Of a DNA stretch of 54,048 nucleotides, positions 1 through 8,563 are shown in pieces. A program made the translations under genes and the position numbers. The first letter of the stretch is position 1. Every line of letters starts with the position of its first letter. The notes under the pieces are model-generated. The model saw only the letters and a list, made by a program, of their open reading frames with translations. It was not told where the DNA came from and did not search any database. This stretch comes from Bacteroidales bacterium (lineage in GTDB: Bacteria; Bacteroidota; Bacteroidia; Bacteroidales; F082), in NCBI GenBank assembly GCA_017632935.1, contig JAGBQJ010000055.1:1-54048 (forward strand), read 5' to 3'.

Positions 1-2
1 GC

Positions 3-1310
3 AATGTTGGCGGCGGCGGTACCTATACCCAAGGACAGAGTTGCACCGTGACGGCCTCGGCCAACAACGGTTACACTTTTGTCAACTGGACCGAAAACGG
101 CCAACAGGTCAGCACCAACGCCAATTACACCTTCAACGTGATTGGCAACCGTACCTTGGTAGCCAACTTCACCCAGCAGACCTACAGCATTAATGTGTCG
201 GCCAACCCGACGGCAGGTGGCGGCGTAACGGGTGGTGGCAGCAATTTCCACTATGGAGACAACTGCACCGTTACGGCTACGCCTAACAACGGCTACACCT
301 TCACCAAATGGACCGAGAACGGCCAACAGGTTAGTACCAATGCCAGCTACTCTTTCTCTGTAACCGGCAACCGCACTTTGGTGGCTAACTTCACACAACA
401 ACAATACACCATCACGGCCACAGCCTCCCCAACCAACGGTGGCTCCGTCAGCGGCGGTGGCACCTTCACCTATGGCCAAAGCTGCACTTTGACCGCCACG
501 CCTGCCACGGGCTACAATTTCGTCCGCTGGACCAAGAATGGCCAACAAGTCAGTACCAACGCCAACTACACTTTTACCGTCACTGCATCGGCCACCTATG
601 TGGCTCAGTTCCAAGCACAGAGCTTCACCATCAGAGTGTCACCCAATCCATCCGATGCCGGCACGGTGACGGGTGGTGGCACCTATGACTATGGCGCATC
701 CTGTACCGTCACCGCGAGACCTATTCAAAGATACGATTTCGTCAACTGGACCGAGAACGGCGTCGAAGTCTCCACCGAGTCAAACTACACGTTCACCGTC
801 ACAGCCAACCGCAATCTGGTGGCCAACTTCGTGATGCCCACGATTGAAATCAAAGCAACAGTCGACCCAGCTGGAGCCGCAAGCGTCAGTGGAGATGGCA
901 CATACAACTATGGCGATGAAGTCACCCTGACCCTCGAGCGCAATGAAGATTGGGCTTTCGTCAACTGGACAGAGGATGGCGAGGTGGTCTTCGAAGAAAT
1001 GACATACACCTTCATCGCCACTGAAAACCGCAACCTCGTGGCCCACTTCATTTATACCGAAGGCATCGGTGAACTAGACGGCAGCCAGATTTTGGTCTAC
1101 CCCAACCCCGTCAACGACAAGCTGACCGTGGAAGCACAAGAGGCTCTTGGCACCGTGGAGGTCTACAACCTCATGGGTGCCCAGATGTTTAGTCAAAAGG
1201 ACTGCGGCAATAAGGTGGAAATCAACACTGGAGATCTGCCTTCAGGTATCTATTTCATTCGCCTGACAAACAACAAGGTTTCGGAAACCAGAAGGTTTGT
1301 AAAAGAATAA
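3..1310 (+). CDS. InlB-repeat T9SS cargo protein (5' end outside window)
   Basis: The frame is already open at the left edge, so this is the C-terminal 435 residues of a larger secreted protein. It holds about five divergent InlB B-type repeats of roughly 70 residues, each with an NPTAGG..GGGTY..G..C.V.A....Y.FV.WTENG pattern. It ends with a type A T9SS sorting domain (QILVYPNPVNDKL near the start, GIYFIRL and a terminal RRFVKE). Such repeats are beta-rich stalks; the sorting domain directs export through the outer membrane and usually anchoring to A-LPS. The catalytic or binding head lies outside the window. Its repeats are nearly identical in DNA to those of the C10 protease at 10033-14367, so it may be a paralogue of that protein, but that is inference. 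Confidence 0.85.
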   Translation, partial: NVGGGGTYTQGQSCTVTASANNGYTFVNWTENGQQVSTNANYTFNVIGNRTLVANFTQQTYSINVSANPTAGGGVTGGGSNFHYGDNCTVTATPNNGYTFTKWTENGQQVSTNASYSFSVTGNRTLVANFTQQQYTITATASPTNGGSVSGGGTFTYGQSCTLTATPATGYNFVRWTKNGQQVSTNANYTFTVTASATYVAQFQAQSFTIRVSPNPSDAGTVTGGGTYDYGASCTVTARPIQRYDFVNWTENGVEVSTESNYTFTVTANRNLVANFVMPTIEIKATVDPAGAASVSGDGTYNYGDEVTLTLERNEDWAFVNWTEDGEVVFEEMTYTFIATENRNLVAHFIYTEGIGELDGSQILVYPNPVNDKLTVEAQEALGTVEVYNLMGAQMFSQKDCGNKVEINTGDLPSGIYFIRLTNNKVSETRRFVKE

Positions 1311-1335
1311 TTCTAATTTGAATTGTCGTTCTATT

Positions 1336-1365
1336 TGTAGAGACGTGCCATGGCGCGTCTCTACA
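1336..1365. repeat. 30-bp palindrome family A, copy 1 (core TGCCATGGCG)
   Basis: Arms TGTAGAGACG and CGTCTCTACA flank a near self-complementary 10-bp core. It lies between two convergent genes and is followed by a T run, so it could also act as a terminator hairpin. Confidence 0.85.
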
Positions 1366-1368
1366 TTT

Positions 1369-1893
1369 TTATTCTATCCATCGGATATAATCGGGTTTAC
1401 GCGGCGCGGCCTCAGGATAATCGCCCATCACATAGCCCAGCACGCAGTTGCCGATACCGACGTATTTCTCAGGAATGCCAAGCTCTTTCAGCAGTTCCTT
1501 ACCCTCGTCAATCATGAAAACCTCACGAGCGCGATGCACCCAGCAGCAGCCCAAGCCTTTGGCATGAGCCGCGTTGAGCAGATTACCCATCACCAAAGCA
1601 CCATCCTCTTTCCACGTGAAAACCGTGCTGTCGGCCATAACCACCAGCACCACGGGCGCGCCAAAGAAGGGATCAAAGTCATCGCGGCCGATAACGACGG
1701 AGTTGAGCCGGCTCAGTTTGTCGCGCACCTCGCGGTTGGTGACAGCCAAAATGATGGCACTCTGACGGTTTTTGCCCGAGGGCGCATACATGCCTGCCTT
1801 GCAAATGTCTTCAATCACCTCTTTGGGAGGCATCTCATCGGTGTAGCTGCGTACGCTGCGACGCGTCATCAAGTCGTGAAGGGTAGTTTCCAT
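1369..1893 (-). CDS. Nitroreductase family protein
   Basis: A 174-residue FMN-dependent nitroreductase-fold protein, probably a cytoplasmic NAD(P)H oxidoreductase of unknown natural substrate. The N-terminal TRRSVRSYTDEMPPKE and APSGKNRQSAII are the usual FMN-phosphate-binding segments, and the central GALVMGNLLNAAHAKGLGCC is the helix after the FMN site. I chose the ATG at 1893 (METTLHDL), not the longer open frame, because the frame upstream of it has no family similarity and overlaps the divergent promoter region. It is transcribed away from the SBF transporter and shares a 91-bp intergenic region with it. The length fits the short clade of the family. Confidence 0.88.
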   Translation of the reverse strand: METTLHDLMTRRSVRSYTDEMPPKEVIEDICKAGMYAPSGKNRQSAIILAVTNREVRDKLSRLNSVVIGRDDFDPFFGAPVVLVVMADSTVFTWKEDGALVMGNLLNAAHAKGLGCCWVHRAREVFMIDEGKELLKELGIPEKYVGIGNCVLGYVMGDYPEAAPRKPDYIRWIE

Positions 1894-1925
1894 AGGATAG
1901 GTTATTGAGATGGTCAAAATATTCG

Positions 1926-1956
1926 TTTGAGGCGGCAAAGGTACGCAATATTTTTG
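1926..1956 (+). promoter_or_regulatory. Bacteroidota sigma-ABfr promoter for the SBF transporter
   Basis: TTTG at 1926-1929, a 19-bp spacer, then TATTTTTG at 1949-1956 match the -33/-7 consensus exactly. A reverse -7 (TACCTTTG, complement of 1936-1943) for the nitroreductase overlaps it, so the two divergent promoters are interlaced. Confidence 0.75.
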
Positions 1957-1984
1957 CAATTTTGCAGCCCGAAATCGGAAATAG

Positions 1985-2884
1985 ATGCAAAAAGTCAAAA
2001 GTTACGTCCTGCCCATCGCCATCGTCTTGGGGCTGCTGCTGCACGAATATTGTGCCGCCCTCAGCGGCGTGGTGCCTTATATCATCTTCAGCATCATCTT
2101 CCTGACTTTCACCGCCGTCGACATACGCCAACTGCGTTTCAAGCCGATGTTCATTTGGATTATCCTCTTCCAGGTTGGGGTGAGTATTGGGATGTATGCC
2201 CTGCTGAAAGCGCTGCATGTCAACGAGATTATCGCCGAAGGCATATTCATCGGGGTGCTATGTCCAGTGGCGGCTGCAGTGGCGGTAGTGAGCACCATGT
2301 TAGGTGCCGACCGTAATACGGTAACCTCCTACACCGTCATTGGCAACTTGGTCATTTCTTTGGTGGCACCCATCTATTTCTCCTTCATCGGCGTAAACCA
2401 GGACATGCCTTTCCTCGAATCATTTTTACAGATTCTGCGCCGCATCGGTGTGGTCATCGGACTGCCGTTTTTCATTGCTTTGGCCTTACAGTTGCTGTGG
2501 CCCAAGGCTAACCGCTTCATCAGCCGTTTTAAGGGACTTGCTTTCTACCTTTGGGCTGCAGCCCTGTTTATGACCCTCGGCCAAACCATACATTTCATCA
2601 TCGTCAAAGGCGAAGGCAACTGGTACAACATCCTGTGGCTTGGCGTATCGGCTTTGGTGTTCTGTGCCATACAATTCGGCCTGGGCAAATGGATCGGACA
2701 CAAATACGGCGACACCATTGCCGGCGGACAACTCCTCGGACAGAAAAACTCCGCCATGGGCATCTGGATAGCCAATCACTACTTAGACCCATTGGCTTCG
2801 GTCTTTTTGGCCTTCTATTCCGTTTTCCAAAACCTGTTCAACAGCTGGCAGATTTGGTACTTCCAGCGGAAAAAGAAAAAATAA
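1985..2884 (+). CDS. Bile acid:sodium symporter (SBF/BASS)-like transporter
   Basis: A 299-residue polytopic inner-membrane protein with about nine or ten predicted membrane segments and no large soluble domain. The GVLCPVAAAVAVVSTMLGAD segment after the fourth helix and the C-terminal GQLLGQKNSAMGIWIA, followed by LDPLASVFLAFYSVFQN, fit the SBF-like fold, in which two inverted repeats each carry a broken helix. The substrate cannot be read from the sequence. It ends in a Lys-rich tail and is followed by a strong hairpin. It looks monocistronic, with a consensus promoter about 30 bp upstream. Confidence 0.75.
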   Translation: MQKVKSYVLPIAIVLGLLLHEYCAALSGVVPYIIFSIIFLTFTAVDIRQLRFKPMFIWIILFQVGVSIGMYALLKALHVNEIIAEGIFIGVLCPVAAAVAVVSTMLGADRNTVTSYTVIGNLVISLVAPIYFSFIGVNQDMPFLESFLQILRRIGVVIGLPFFIALALQLLWPKANRFISRFKGLAFYLWAAALFMTLGQTIHFIIVKGEGNWYNILWLGVSALVFCAIQFGLGKWIGHKYGDTIAGGQLLGQKNSAMGIWIANHYLDPLASVFLAFYSVFQNLFNSWQIWYFQRKKKK

Positions 2885-2934
2885 AGATTCCCTTCGTGGA
2901 GGGCTAAACCGCCTTCCATTTCCGAAGGGAATCT
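2885..2934. terminator. Bidirectional hairpin terminator between convergent genes
   Basis: An imperfect 50-nt hairpin. AGATTCCCTTCG (2885-2896) pairs with CGAAGGGAATCT (2923-2934), and the inner TGGAGGGC pairs with GCCTTCCA. It sits exactly between the stops of the transporter and the metallopeptidase. Confidence 0.7.
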
Positions 2935-2945
2935 ATAATGAAGCA

Positions 2946-3833
2946 TTACAGCGAATTGTACGGAATGTCGAAGGTATTACCGACATTAACAATTTGACCG
3001 CCTTGGACGGACTTGTCCAAGTGAATGCCTTTCTTCAGCCAGCGGGAACGTTGTTCCGAAGTGCCGTGGGTGAAAGTCTCAGGCGCAGTACGTCCATAGG
3101 CCTGCTTTTGCAGGTAGTCGTCACCGATTTTAGCCGCTGCGTCAAGGGCCTCTTCGATGTCGCCGTCTTGAATGGAATTGTACATCTGGTTGTCTTTGTT
3201 GGCCCAAACACCAGCGAAATAGTCGGCTTGCAGTTCCAAACGCACCGTGAGTTGGTTGGCTTCGGGCGAGTTTTGGCCGTATTCAGCTCTCTTTTGGTGC
3301 ACAGGGCCCAAGATACCTAACTGATTCTGCACGTGATGACCCACCTCGTGAGCGATAACGTAAGCGTAAGCAAAGTCACCATCAGCACCAATCTCTCGTT
3401 TCATGTTCTTGAAAAACTCCAAGTCGAGATAGACGGTCTCGTCGGCGGAGCAATAGAACGGTCCGCCCGCCGAAGTGGCGCTGCCGCAGCCTGATTTGAC
3501 GGCATCGGAGAAAATATACAACTTCGGAGGCTGATAGGTCTTGCCCATCTTCCTGAATTCGGCCGTCCAAACATCTTCGGTACCAGCCAAGACCTGACTA
3601 CAGAAGACCATCAATAGGCTGTCTTCTTTGGTCTGTGGGACATTTTCAGAAACGGTCGTTCCTTCGCCCAAGAACGAGCCAAACTGGCTCAAGTCGGGTG
3701 TCTGTCCCGTCAAAAAATAGATAACTACTGCTATCAGAATGCCGCCCAAGCCAATTCCACCGGCCTTCACGGCACCGCCCTTACCGCGGCCATCGACCAC
3801 GTTAGAGCTCTGTCTTCTACCATCCATTTTCAT
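2946..3833 (-). CDS. Neutral zinc metallopeptidase (YpfJ/PF04228 family)
   Basis: A 295-residue membrane-anchored peptidase. A short Gly/Lys-rich cytoplasmic stretch is followed by one transmembrane segment (GLGGILIAVVIYFLTG), then the extracytoplasmic domain. The zinc-binding HEVGHHVQ is visible, as are ELQADYFAGVWA with the third ligand region, and SGCGSATSAGGPFYCSADETVYLD, all typical of this family. The substrate is not known. I start at ATG 3833 (MKMDGRRQ); upstream codons lie in the promoter region, where a reverse -7 (complement of 3865-3872) is seen. It converges on the SBF transporter and shares its terminator. Confidence 0.88.
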   Translation of the reverse strand: MKMDGRRQSSNVVDGRGKGGAVKAGGIGLGGILIAVVIYFLTGQTPDLSQFGSFLGEGTTVSENVPQTKEDSLLMVFCSQVLAGTEDVWTAEFRKMGKTYQPPKLYIFSDAVKSGCGSATSAGGPFYCSADETVYLDLEFFKNMKREIGADGDFAYAYVIAHEVGHHVQNQLGILGPVHQKRAEYGQNSPEANQLTVRLELQADYFAGVWANKDNQMYNSIQDGDIEEALDAAAKIGDDYLQKQAYGRTAPETFTHGTSEQRSRWLKKGIHLDKSVQGGQIVNVGNTFDIPYNSL

Positions 3834-3943
3834 AATGCATACGATTTTAGGGTTAATAATGGCACAAAGATACGGAAAAACTCCCGCTAAAAACCAAGCG
3901 AGGTTTTTTTTTGAAAAAAAGTATGAGAAAAGGAGTGTTTTCC

Positions 3944-3951
3944 TATTTTTG
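3944..3951 (+). promoter_or_regulatory. -7 element (TATTTTTG) for the 64-aa protein
   Basis: Matches TAnnTTTG about 40 bp before the start codon. No TTTG at the expected -33 spacing. Confidence 0.45.
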
Positions 3952-3990
3952 CAAAGTAGAATCAACAATTTATCAACAAATACAAACACT

Positions 3991-4185
3991 ATGAAAGCAT
4001 TCGTCAACGACACTGAAGTGCGCACATATTATGGTGCGAAAGTGAAATCAGTGGTACTCGCCTATTGCAGGGCCAACCACCTGCCGCTCAACCTTGAAGG
4101 CATCGAGGTGAAAGACGCCTTCGGCAATGTCATCGGTCTTGATGGCTCACTGCGCGCCAACTCGAAAGTCTATGTCAAATTCTAA
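3991..4185 (+). CDS. Small conserved-looking protein, 64 aa
   Basis: I do not recognise a named family. The 64 residues have no signal peptide or membrane segment. The order of hydrophobic stretches (FVNDTEV, VKSVVLAYC, IEVKDAFGNVIGLDGSL, SKVYVKF) suggests a small beta-grasp-like or ubiquitin-like fold, with an N-terminal hairpin, a helix and a final strand; this is inference from pattern only. A start at ATG 3991 is supported by the -7 element just upstream and an A-rich leader. The following gene starts 117 bp later behind its own putative promoter, so it is probably a single-gene unit. Confidence 0.65.
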   Translation: MKAFVNDTEVRTYYGAKVKSVVLAYCRANHLPLNLEGIEVKDAFGNVIGLDGSLRANSKVYVKF

Positions 4186-4228
4186 TATACGATACCCTGT
4201 CCCACGAAGGAAAAACCAACAAACGAGT

Positions 4229-4245
4229 TTGGCACGGTTTTGGTA
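4229..4245 (+). promoter_or_regulatory. Sigma-54-like promoter (TTGGCACG-N4-TGGTA)
   Basis: TTGGCACG at 4229-4236 is a perfect -24 box. The -12 box reads TGGTA at 4241-4245, where TTGCA/T is expected, so GG-N10-GT replaces GG-N10-GC. It lies 58 bp before the start of the Ser-rich secreted protein. No TAnnTTTG site was seen for that gene. Confidence 0.45.
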
Positions 4246-4302
4246 AGAAATAAAGTGAACACTAAAATCAATAGATGTCAAACCCTTAAAAAATCACCAA
4301 CT

Positions 4303-5619
4303 ATGAAAACCAAGAACATCATGATGAGCATCCTGTTAGTGATAGGATCCATCGCAGCAAAAGCAGCCGGAGGTTATCCACCTGAACTCGCCTTGGTCTC
4401 ACAGCCCGTGATGGTGTACAACTACAACTCTATCACGGTCATCTACGACGTGGAGAATATCGGCGACTACACCTATAGGGGTTACGTCTCCCTCTACCTC
4501 GACCCTGACTACGGCTACAGCTACGCCGAGAAATACGTCAGAGTGTATCCCGGCCGAATCAAGAGAGTTGAGATCGACATCCCACTGTATCGCATCGACA
4601 GAAGGTATGCCTTCACCATCATGCCCTACTACGAACTGGACGGCGAGCTCTACAGCTTCACCACCTTCGAATACTTCGAGCCGATTGACTTCTACTGGAA
4701 CGGTCCGCGCACTGAGCGCTGGGTGGTCATCACGATACCTCCTCGCATCCGCCACTACCACCGTCCGGGCGACTACCGCTTCTACTACGACGGCTACCGT
4801 CCGCCGATGCCGCCCCCGCACCATGGCCCTGGCTTGCCGCCCCCGCCTCCTCCGATGGACCCGAGACACCACACCTACGGCTGGCACCACAGCAACGGCG
4901 GCTATCCTGCCACCCACCCCGAAATCTACAACAACCCGCCCGCAGCCAGCGAACCCGCACCTGCACCCACCGCAACGGTCAGAACGAAAACCACTGGCGG
5001 CAGCATGAGCTCAGGCAGCAACAACAGCAGCAACAGTAGCAGCAACAGCAACACCCGCGCCACCAGCTCCAGCAGCAGCACCCGCTCAAGCGCCACGAGC
5101 AGCAACGGTAGCAGCTCAAGCACCCGCCCCAGCGCAACCAGCAGCTCAAGCTCTCGCACCAGCAGCACGAGCACCAGCTCCAACAGCAGAACGGGCACAA
5201 GCAGCTCCAGCAGCCGAGTGAGCAGCTCCTCAAGCAGCCGCACTGCCAGCGACCCCAGCACAAGCACCCGCCCGGTAATCAACAGCGGAAGCAGTCGCAC
5301 AAGCGGAACAACCACAAGCGGTAGCAGCCGCACCACGAGCACCAGCAGCAACACCCGCTCAAGCGCCACGAGCAACAGCGGCAGCACTCGCGCCAGCAGC
5401 TCCAGCAACAACACTCGCTCAAGCGCTACGAGCAACAGCAGCAACACTCGCGCCAGCAGCTCCAGCAGCAACACCCGCTCAAGCGGCACCTCGACAAGCT
5501 CGACTACCAAGAGCAGCAGCTCCTCCAGAAGCTCGGGCAGCTCGGTCAAAAGCTCAAGCTCCAGCTCTAGCAGCCGCAGCAGTTCCTCAAGCTCAGCAAC
5601 CCGCAGCGGACGCAGATAA
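4303..5619 (+). CDS. Secreted protein with proline-rich linker and long Ser/Thr/Asn-rich tail
   Basis: 438 residues, function unknown. A signal peptide (MKTKNIMMSILLVIGSIAAKAAG) is followed by a folded N-terminal region (about residues 25-150, Tyr-rich, predicted beta), a Pro/His-rich linker with runs of six and four prolines, and then about 190 residues made almost only of Ser, Thr, Asn, Arg, Gly and Ala. The tail is built from AGC-rich codons and short repeats such as SNTRSSATS and STRASSSSN. Such tails are usually disordered and exposed, possibly glycosylated. There is no T9SS sorting domain. The ATG at 4303 is preferred because the signal peptide begins there. It may be under sigma-54 control (see 4229) and ends at a strong terminator. 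Confidence 0.75.
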   Translation: MKTKNIMMSILLVIGSIAAKAAGGYPPELALVSQPVMVYNYNSITVIYDVENIGDYTYRGYVSLYLDPDYGYSYAEKYVRVYPGRIKRVEIDIPLYRIDRRYAFTIMPYYELDGELYSFTTFEYFEPIDFYWNGPRTERWVVITIPPRIRHYHRPGDYRFYYDGYRPPMPPPHHGPGLPPPPPPMDPRHHTYGWHHSNGGYPATHPEIYNNPPAASEPAPAPTATVRTKTTGGSMSSGSNNSSNSSSNSNTRATSSSSSTRSSATSSNGSSSSTRPSATSSSSSRTSSTSTSSNSRTGTSSSSSRVSSSSSSRTASDPSTSTRPVINSGSSRTSGTTTSGSSRTTSTSSNTRSSATSNSGSTRASSSSNNTRSSATSNSSNTRASSSSSNTRSSGTSTSSTTKSSSSSRSSGSSVKSSSSSSSSRSSSSSSATRSGRR

Positions 5620-5643
5620 GACAAAAGAAAACCTAAACAATAA

Positions 5644-5682
5644 AATAGGAGGTGAGCGCGAAGCTCACCTCCTATTCTTTTT
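5644..5682. terminator. Strong intrinsic terminator
   Basis: A perfect 14-bp stem (AATAGGAGGTGAGC, loop GCGAA, GCTCACCTCCTATT) followed by CTTTTT. The other strand also ends in TTTTATT, so it can serve both convergent genes. Confidence 0.85.
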
Positions 5683-5700
5683 GCACTCAAGCGGTGCTGA

Positions 5701-8445
5701 TTACTTCTTGACGAAGCGCATCGTGGTCTTGCCGCAACGGACCATGTAGAGACCGTTGCTCAGGTCGCTGATGCTGATTTCCTCATCGGCGCCGACCTTC
5801 ACCACCTTAACCAGCATACCGAGGTTGTTGTAGATCTGCACCTCGCTGTTGGCTTCAAGGCCAGTGATGTGGATGCTCTCGCTGGCAGGATTGGGATAAA
5901 GGGCGATGACCCTGCCTTCGCTCTCGTCCATACCCACACCGCTGAAGATGGCCATCAAGGTCACATTACCGGTCAGTGTGAAGGTGCGCGGGTTGTCAGT
6001 CACTTCGTCGCTCCACTTCACGAAGCTGTAGCCCGTGTTGGGGATGGCTGCCAAAGTAACGGTAGTGCCTGCCGGATAGGGACCCGTGCCTACCAACGTG
6101 CCTGCACCCACGGGAGAGGCAATGGCGGAAACGGTGTAGTAGGTCGTGCCGCCTTGGCTGAAGGTGGCCACATAGTTGACGTTGCCCGTCACCGTCACCG
6201 TGTGCGTGGCTTCGGTCGAGCCGTCGCTCCATGCAACGAAGGTATAGCCGCTGTTGGCCGTGGCCGTCAGCGTGATGGTCTGGCCATAGCTGAAGACGCC
6301 GCCGCCTGTCACCGTACCGCCTTCGGCAGGACTGGCGCTAACCGTGACGGTGTACTGCACCGCCTCGAAGACTGCCGTAAGGAGCAGGTCCTCATTCACC
6401 TGGAGGGTGCGCGGATTGTCGGTCACACCGTCGCTCCACTTCACGAAGTTATAGCCACCATTGGGAATGGCCGTCAGGACTGCCATGGAGCCTGCAGCGT
6501 AGGTGCCCGTGCCGCTCACCGTGCCTGCGCCAGTGGGAGTGACAATGGCGTTGACAGTATATGTCGTACTGCCGCCACCGTTTGTAACTTCGAAGTCGAT
6601 GGTACACGTACTTAAATAGCCATTGCCCATAATCTCGTTATAAATGTCATCGCAGAGGGAAGCGTCGCCGTTGAAGTAAACCGTGGCATTCGCATCAAAG
6701 CTATAGCCTGGTTTTGGAGCCAACTCTACACACATATAATATGTACCTTCTTCAAAAACATCTTCTAGCAACAAGTACTGATCATCATCTTTCCAACCAA
6801 CATTGTTGATGGTGTAGTTCGCATCGGAAGGCACCGTCACGTCAAAGTCGGGATGGGCACCATAAACCGGAGCGGTGAAGCCATCAATGTGAATCTCACT
6901 GATGACATTAGTGCCGCCGCCATCAGCGGTGATGCTCACGTCGTCGATATACCAGTCATGCGCATCATATCCCTCGTATATGAATACAACAATAATTTCC
7001 TGTCCCTTGAAATCGGAGAGGTCGATTTCGATGGTTTTCCATTCTTCTGAAACCTCTTCTTCTGTCGCACGCCAAACTTCTATGCCACTTTCATATTGTT
7101 CACTGGCCACCAGAACATATTCGGTTCCATGTTGATAGTAATCAGGATACCGTTCGAGAGACTTGAACGTCAGCTTGCTATTCTCTTCTGTCGGGAGAGC
7201 GATGATAGGACTGATAAGCTCGCCTTCCTGGTCACCATCTCTACCATATTCATGCCAAGCACAATAATCGCCGGTTGCGGCCGGATAATAGGTGTTTTCT
7301 CCACCTCTATGCCAATAAGAAGCCTCGTCATCATTTTGTTCATCAGAATCAAGCGCTGACCAACAAGTCCAATCGGTTGCGCCCATTTCGAAGCCCTCGA
7401 AATAGGGCAGGGTGCGCACTTCACCGTCGCACTCTGCGGGGATTACGAACATGTTATACACATATCCAAGCTTGTCGGGAGCCCACAGCAGTTGTCCGTC
7501 CTTGTAAATCGCGCTATGATAACCTTCAAAAAATTCGCCCGTTGTCACCGTATAATAGACACCATCGGGGGTCACATCAAGACCATTAATGTATACTGCA
7601 TCATCAGGTGTAATATAGACATGGTCGTTTTTCCAAATAGCATTACCAGCTGCAGGCTCGTCATTACCTCTCGAGATGGTAAAATAGACATCGCCGCAAT
7701 CCACCTTCAATGCATCAGGCATATAAGTCTCACTATCAACAATAGCATGTACCTCAGATCCATCTATAAAGACTTTGGGTACATAAACACCTGCTTCCCG
7801 CTCCGCACCAATGGTATAAATCCTGCCTTCGTAAATATCGATGCCAAAGAAACGCACATGCTGTAATTGATACAAAGGTTGCTCTTCGTTGTTTCTCCAC
7901 ACATAACCTATGTAATCCTGTTGTCCCCCTTCAGTCCAATACTCATATCCGCATGTATATACAGTACCTCCATCACAAACAACGTCGGTTGCTATGCAAT
8001 GACCGTCATGTAGACCAGAAAACAGTCCCCAAGGTTCACTCTCGTCATTTTCCCAAATGGCAGCCCCCTTTTTTCCGTCCACGCCATATTTTGTACCGAC
8101 CGAATAAAGATAATCATAGCTATCGACGGCCAAGGCATAAACCTCTGTTCCTCCCAAACCGATCAAGTAACCGGAGTGATTCATTATTACATCTCCATAT
8201 TGTTCAGAACCGTTATCTGAGTTTTCCACCCAGTACAGATTGCCTTGACTGTCCATAACGACATCTTTGCACCAAAAATCGCAACCTGGAGCTGACTTTT
8301 CATAGTAAACCTCGCCGTTTTCGAAAACAACGGCGGCATCTTTGCCGTACTGGTTTTTGTACGAGCCTGCGGTGTACACCGTCTGTGCCAGGCTCATGCC
8401 GGCGAAAGCCATCACCGCCATGATGATTAGTAATACTCTTTTCAT
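5701..8445 (-). CDS. T9SS cargo protein: propeller-like head, jelly-roll domain, InlB repeats
   Basis: 914 residues with a signal peptide ending at SLAQ. Residues 20-335 are repeats of about 45 residues with YTAG..., AIWENDES and VYTCGYEY patterns, like a beta-propeller of T9SS surface proteins. Residues about 345-510 (LPYFEGFEMGATDWTCW ... DWYIDDVSI) match the cleaved-adhesin/MAM-like jelly roll seen in gingipain-type proteins. Three InlB-type repeats follow (about 625-835), then a type A sorting domain (VIALYPNPASESIHITG ... GLYMVRC, RFVKK). It probably binds a polymer or host surface; no catalytic motif is evident. It is divergent from upp, and a -7 element lies at the complement of 8508-8515. 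Confidence 0.82.
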   Translation of the reverse strand: MKRVLLIIMAVMAFAGMSLAQTVYTAGSYKNQYGKDAAVVFENGEVYYEKSAPGCDFWCKDVVMDSQGNLYWVENSDNGSEQYGDVIMNHSGYLIGLGGTEVYALAVDSYDYLYSVGTKYGVDGKKGAAIWENDESEPWGLFSGLHDGHCIATDVVCDGGTVYTCGYEYWTEGGQQDYIGYVWRNNEEQPLYQLQHVRFFGIDIYEGRIYTIGAEREAGVYVPKVFIDGSEVHAIVDSETYMPDALKVDCGDVYFTISRGNDEPAAGNAIWKNDHVYITPDDAVYINGLDVTPDGVYYTVTTGEFFEGYHSAIYKDGQLLWAPDKLGYVYNMFVIPAECDGEVRTLPYFEGFEMGATDWTCWSALDSDEQNDDEASYWHRGGENTYYPAATGDYCAWHEYGRDGDQEGELISPIIALPTEENSKLTFKSLERYPDYYQHGTEYVLVASEQYESGIEVWRATEEEVSEEWKTIEIDLSDFKGQEIIVVFIYEGYDAHDWYIDDVSITADGGGTNVISEIHIDGFTAPVYGAHPDFDVTVPSDANYTINNVGWKDDDQYLLLEDVFEEGTYYMCVELAPKPGYSFDANATVYFNGDASLCDDIYNEIMGNGYLSTCTIDFEVTNGGGSTTYTVNAIVTPTGAGTVSGTGTYAAGSMAVLTAIPNGGYNFVKWSDGVTDNPRTLQVNEDLLLTAVFEAVQYTVTVSASPAEGGTVTGGGVFSYGQTITLTATANSGYTFVAWSDGSTEATHTVTVTGNVNYVATFSQGGTTYYTVSAIASPVGAGTLVGTGPYPAGTTVTLAAIPNTGYSFVKWSDEVTDNPRTFTLTGNVTLMAIFSGVGMDESEGRVIALYPNPASESIHITGLEANSEVQIYNNLGMLVKVVKVGADEEISISDLSNGLYMVRCGKTTMRFVKK

Positions 8446-8507
8446 AATTAATTGATTTAGTTAAACATAATGATAATTGATTGGTTTTTTTCCATTGATA
8501 TTGGTTG

Positions 8508-8546
8508 CAAATATAAGCATTTTTCCGAAAGAATTCACTATTTTTG
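8508..8546. promoter_or_regulatory. Divergent -7 elements between the T9SS protein and upp
   Basis: Reverse TATATTTG (complement of 8508-8515) serves the gene ending at 5701. Forward TATTTTTG at 8539-8546 lies 18 bp before the upp start. Neither has an obvious TTTG at -33. Confidence 0.45.
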
Positions 8547-8563
8547 CCCAAAATCTTCATGCC

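Noticed and set aside
1318-1908. A 196-codon frame antisense to the nitroreductase, beginning in the palindrome
   Set aside because: Shadow of the nitroreductase gene; it starts with repeat-encoded residues (CRDVPWRVST).
4926-5690. A Leu-rich 254-codon frame antisense to the Ser-rich tail
   Set aside because: The AGC/TCC-rich repeats read in reverse give Leu and Glu runs; this is a low-complexity artefact.
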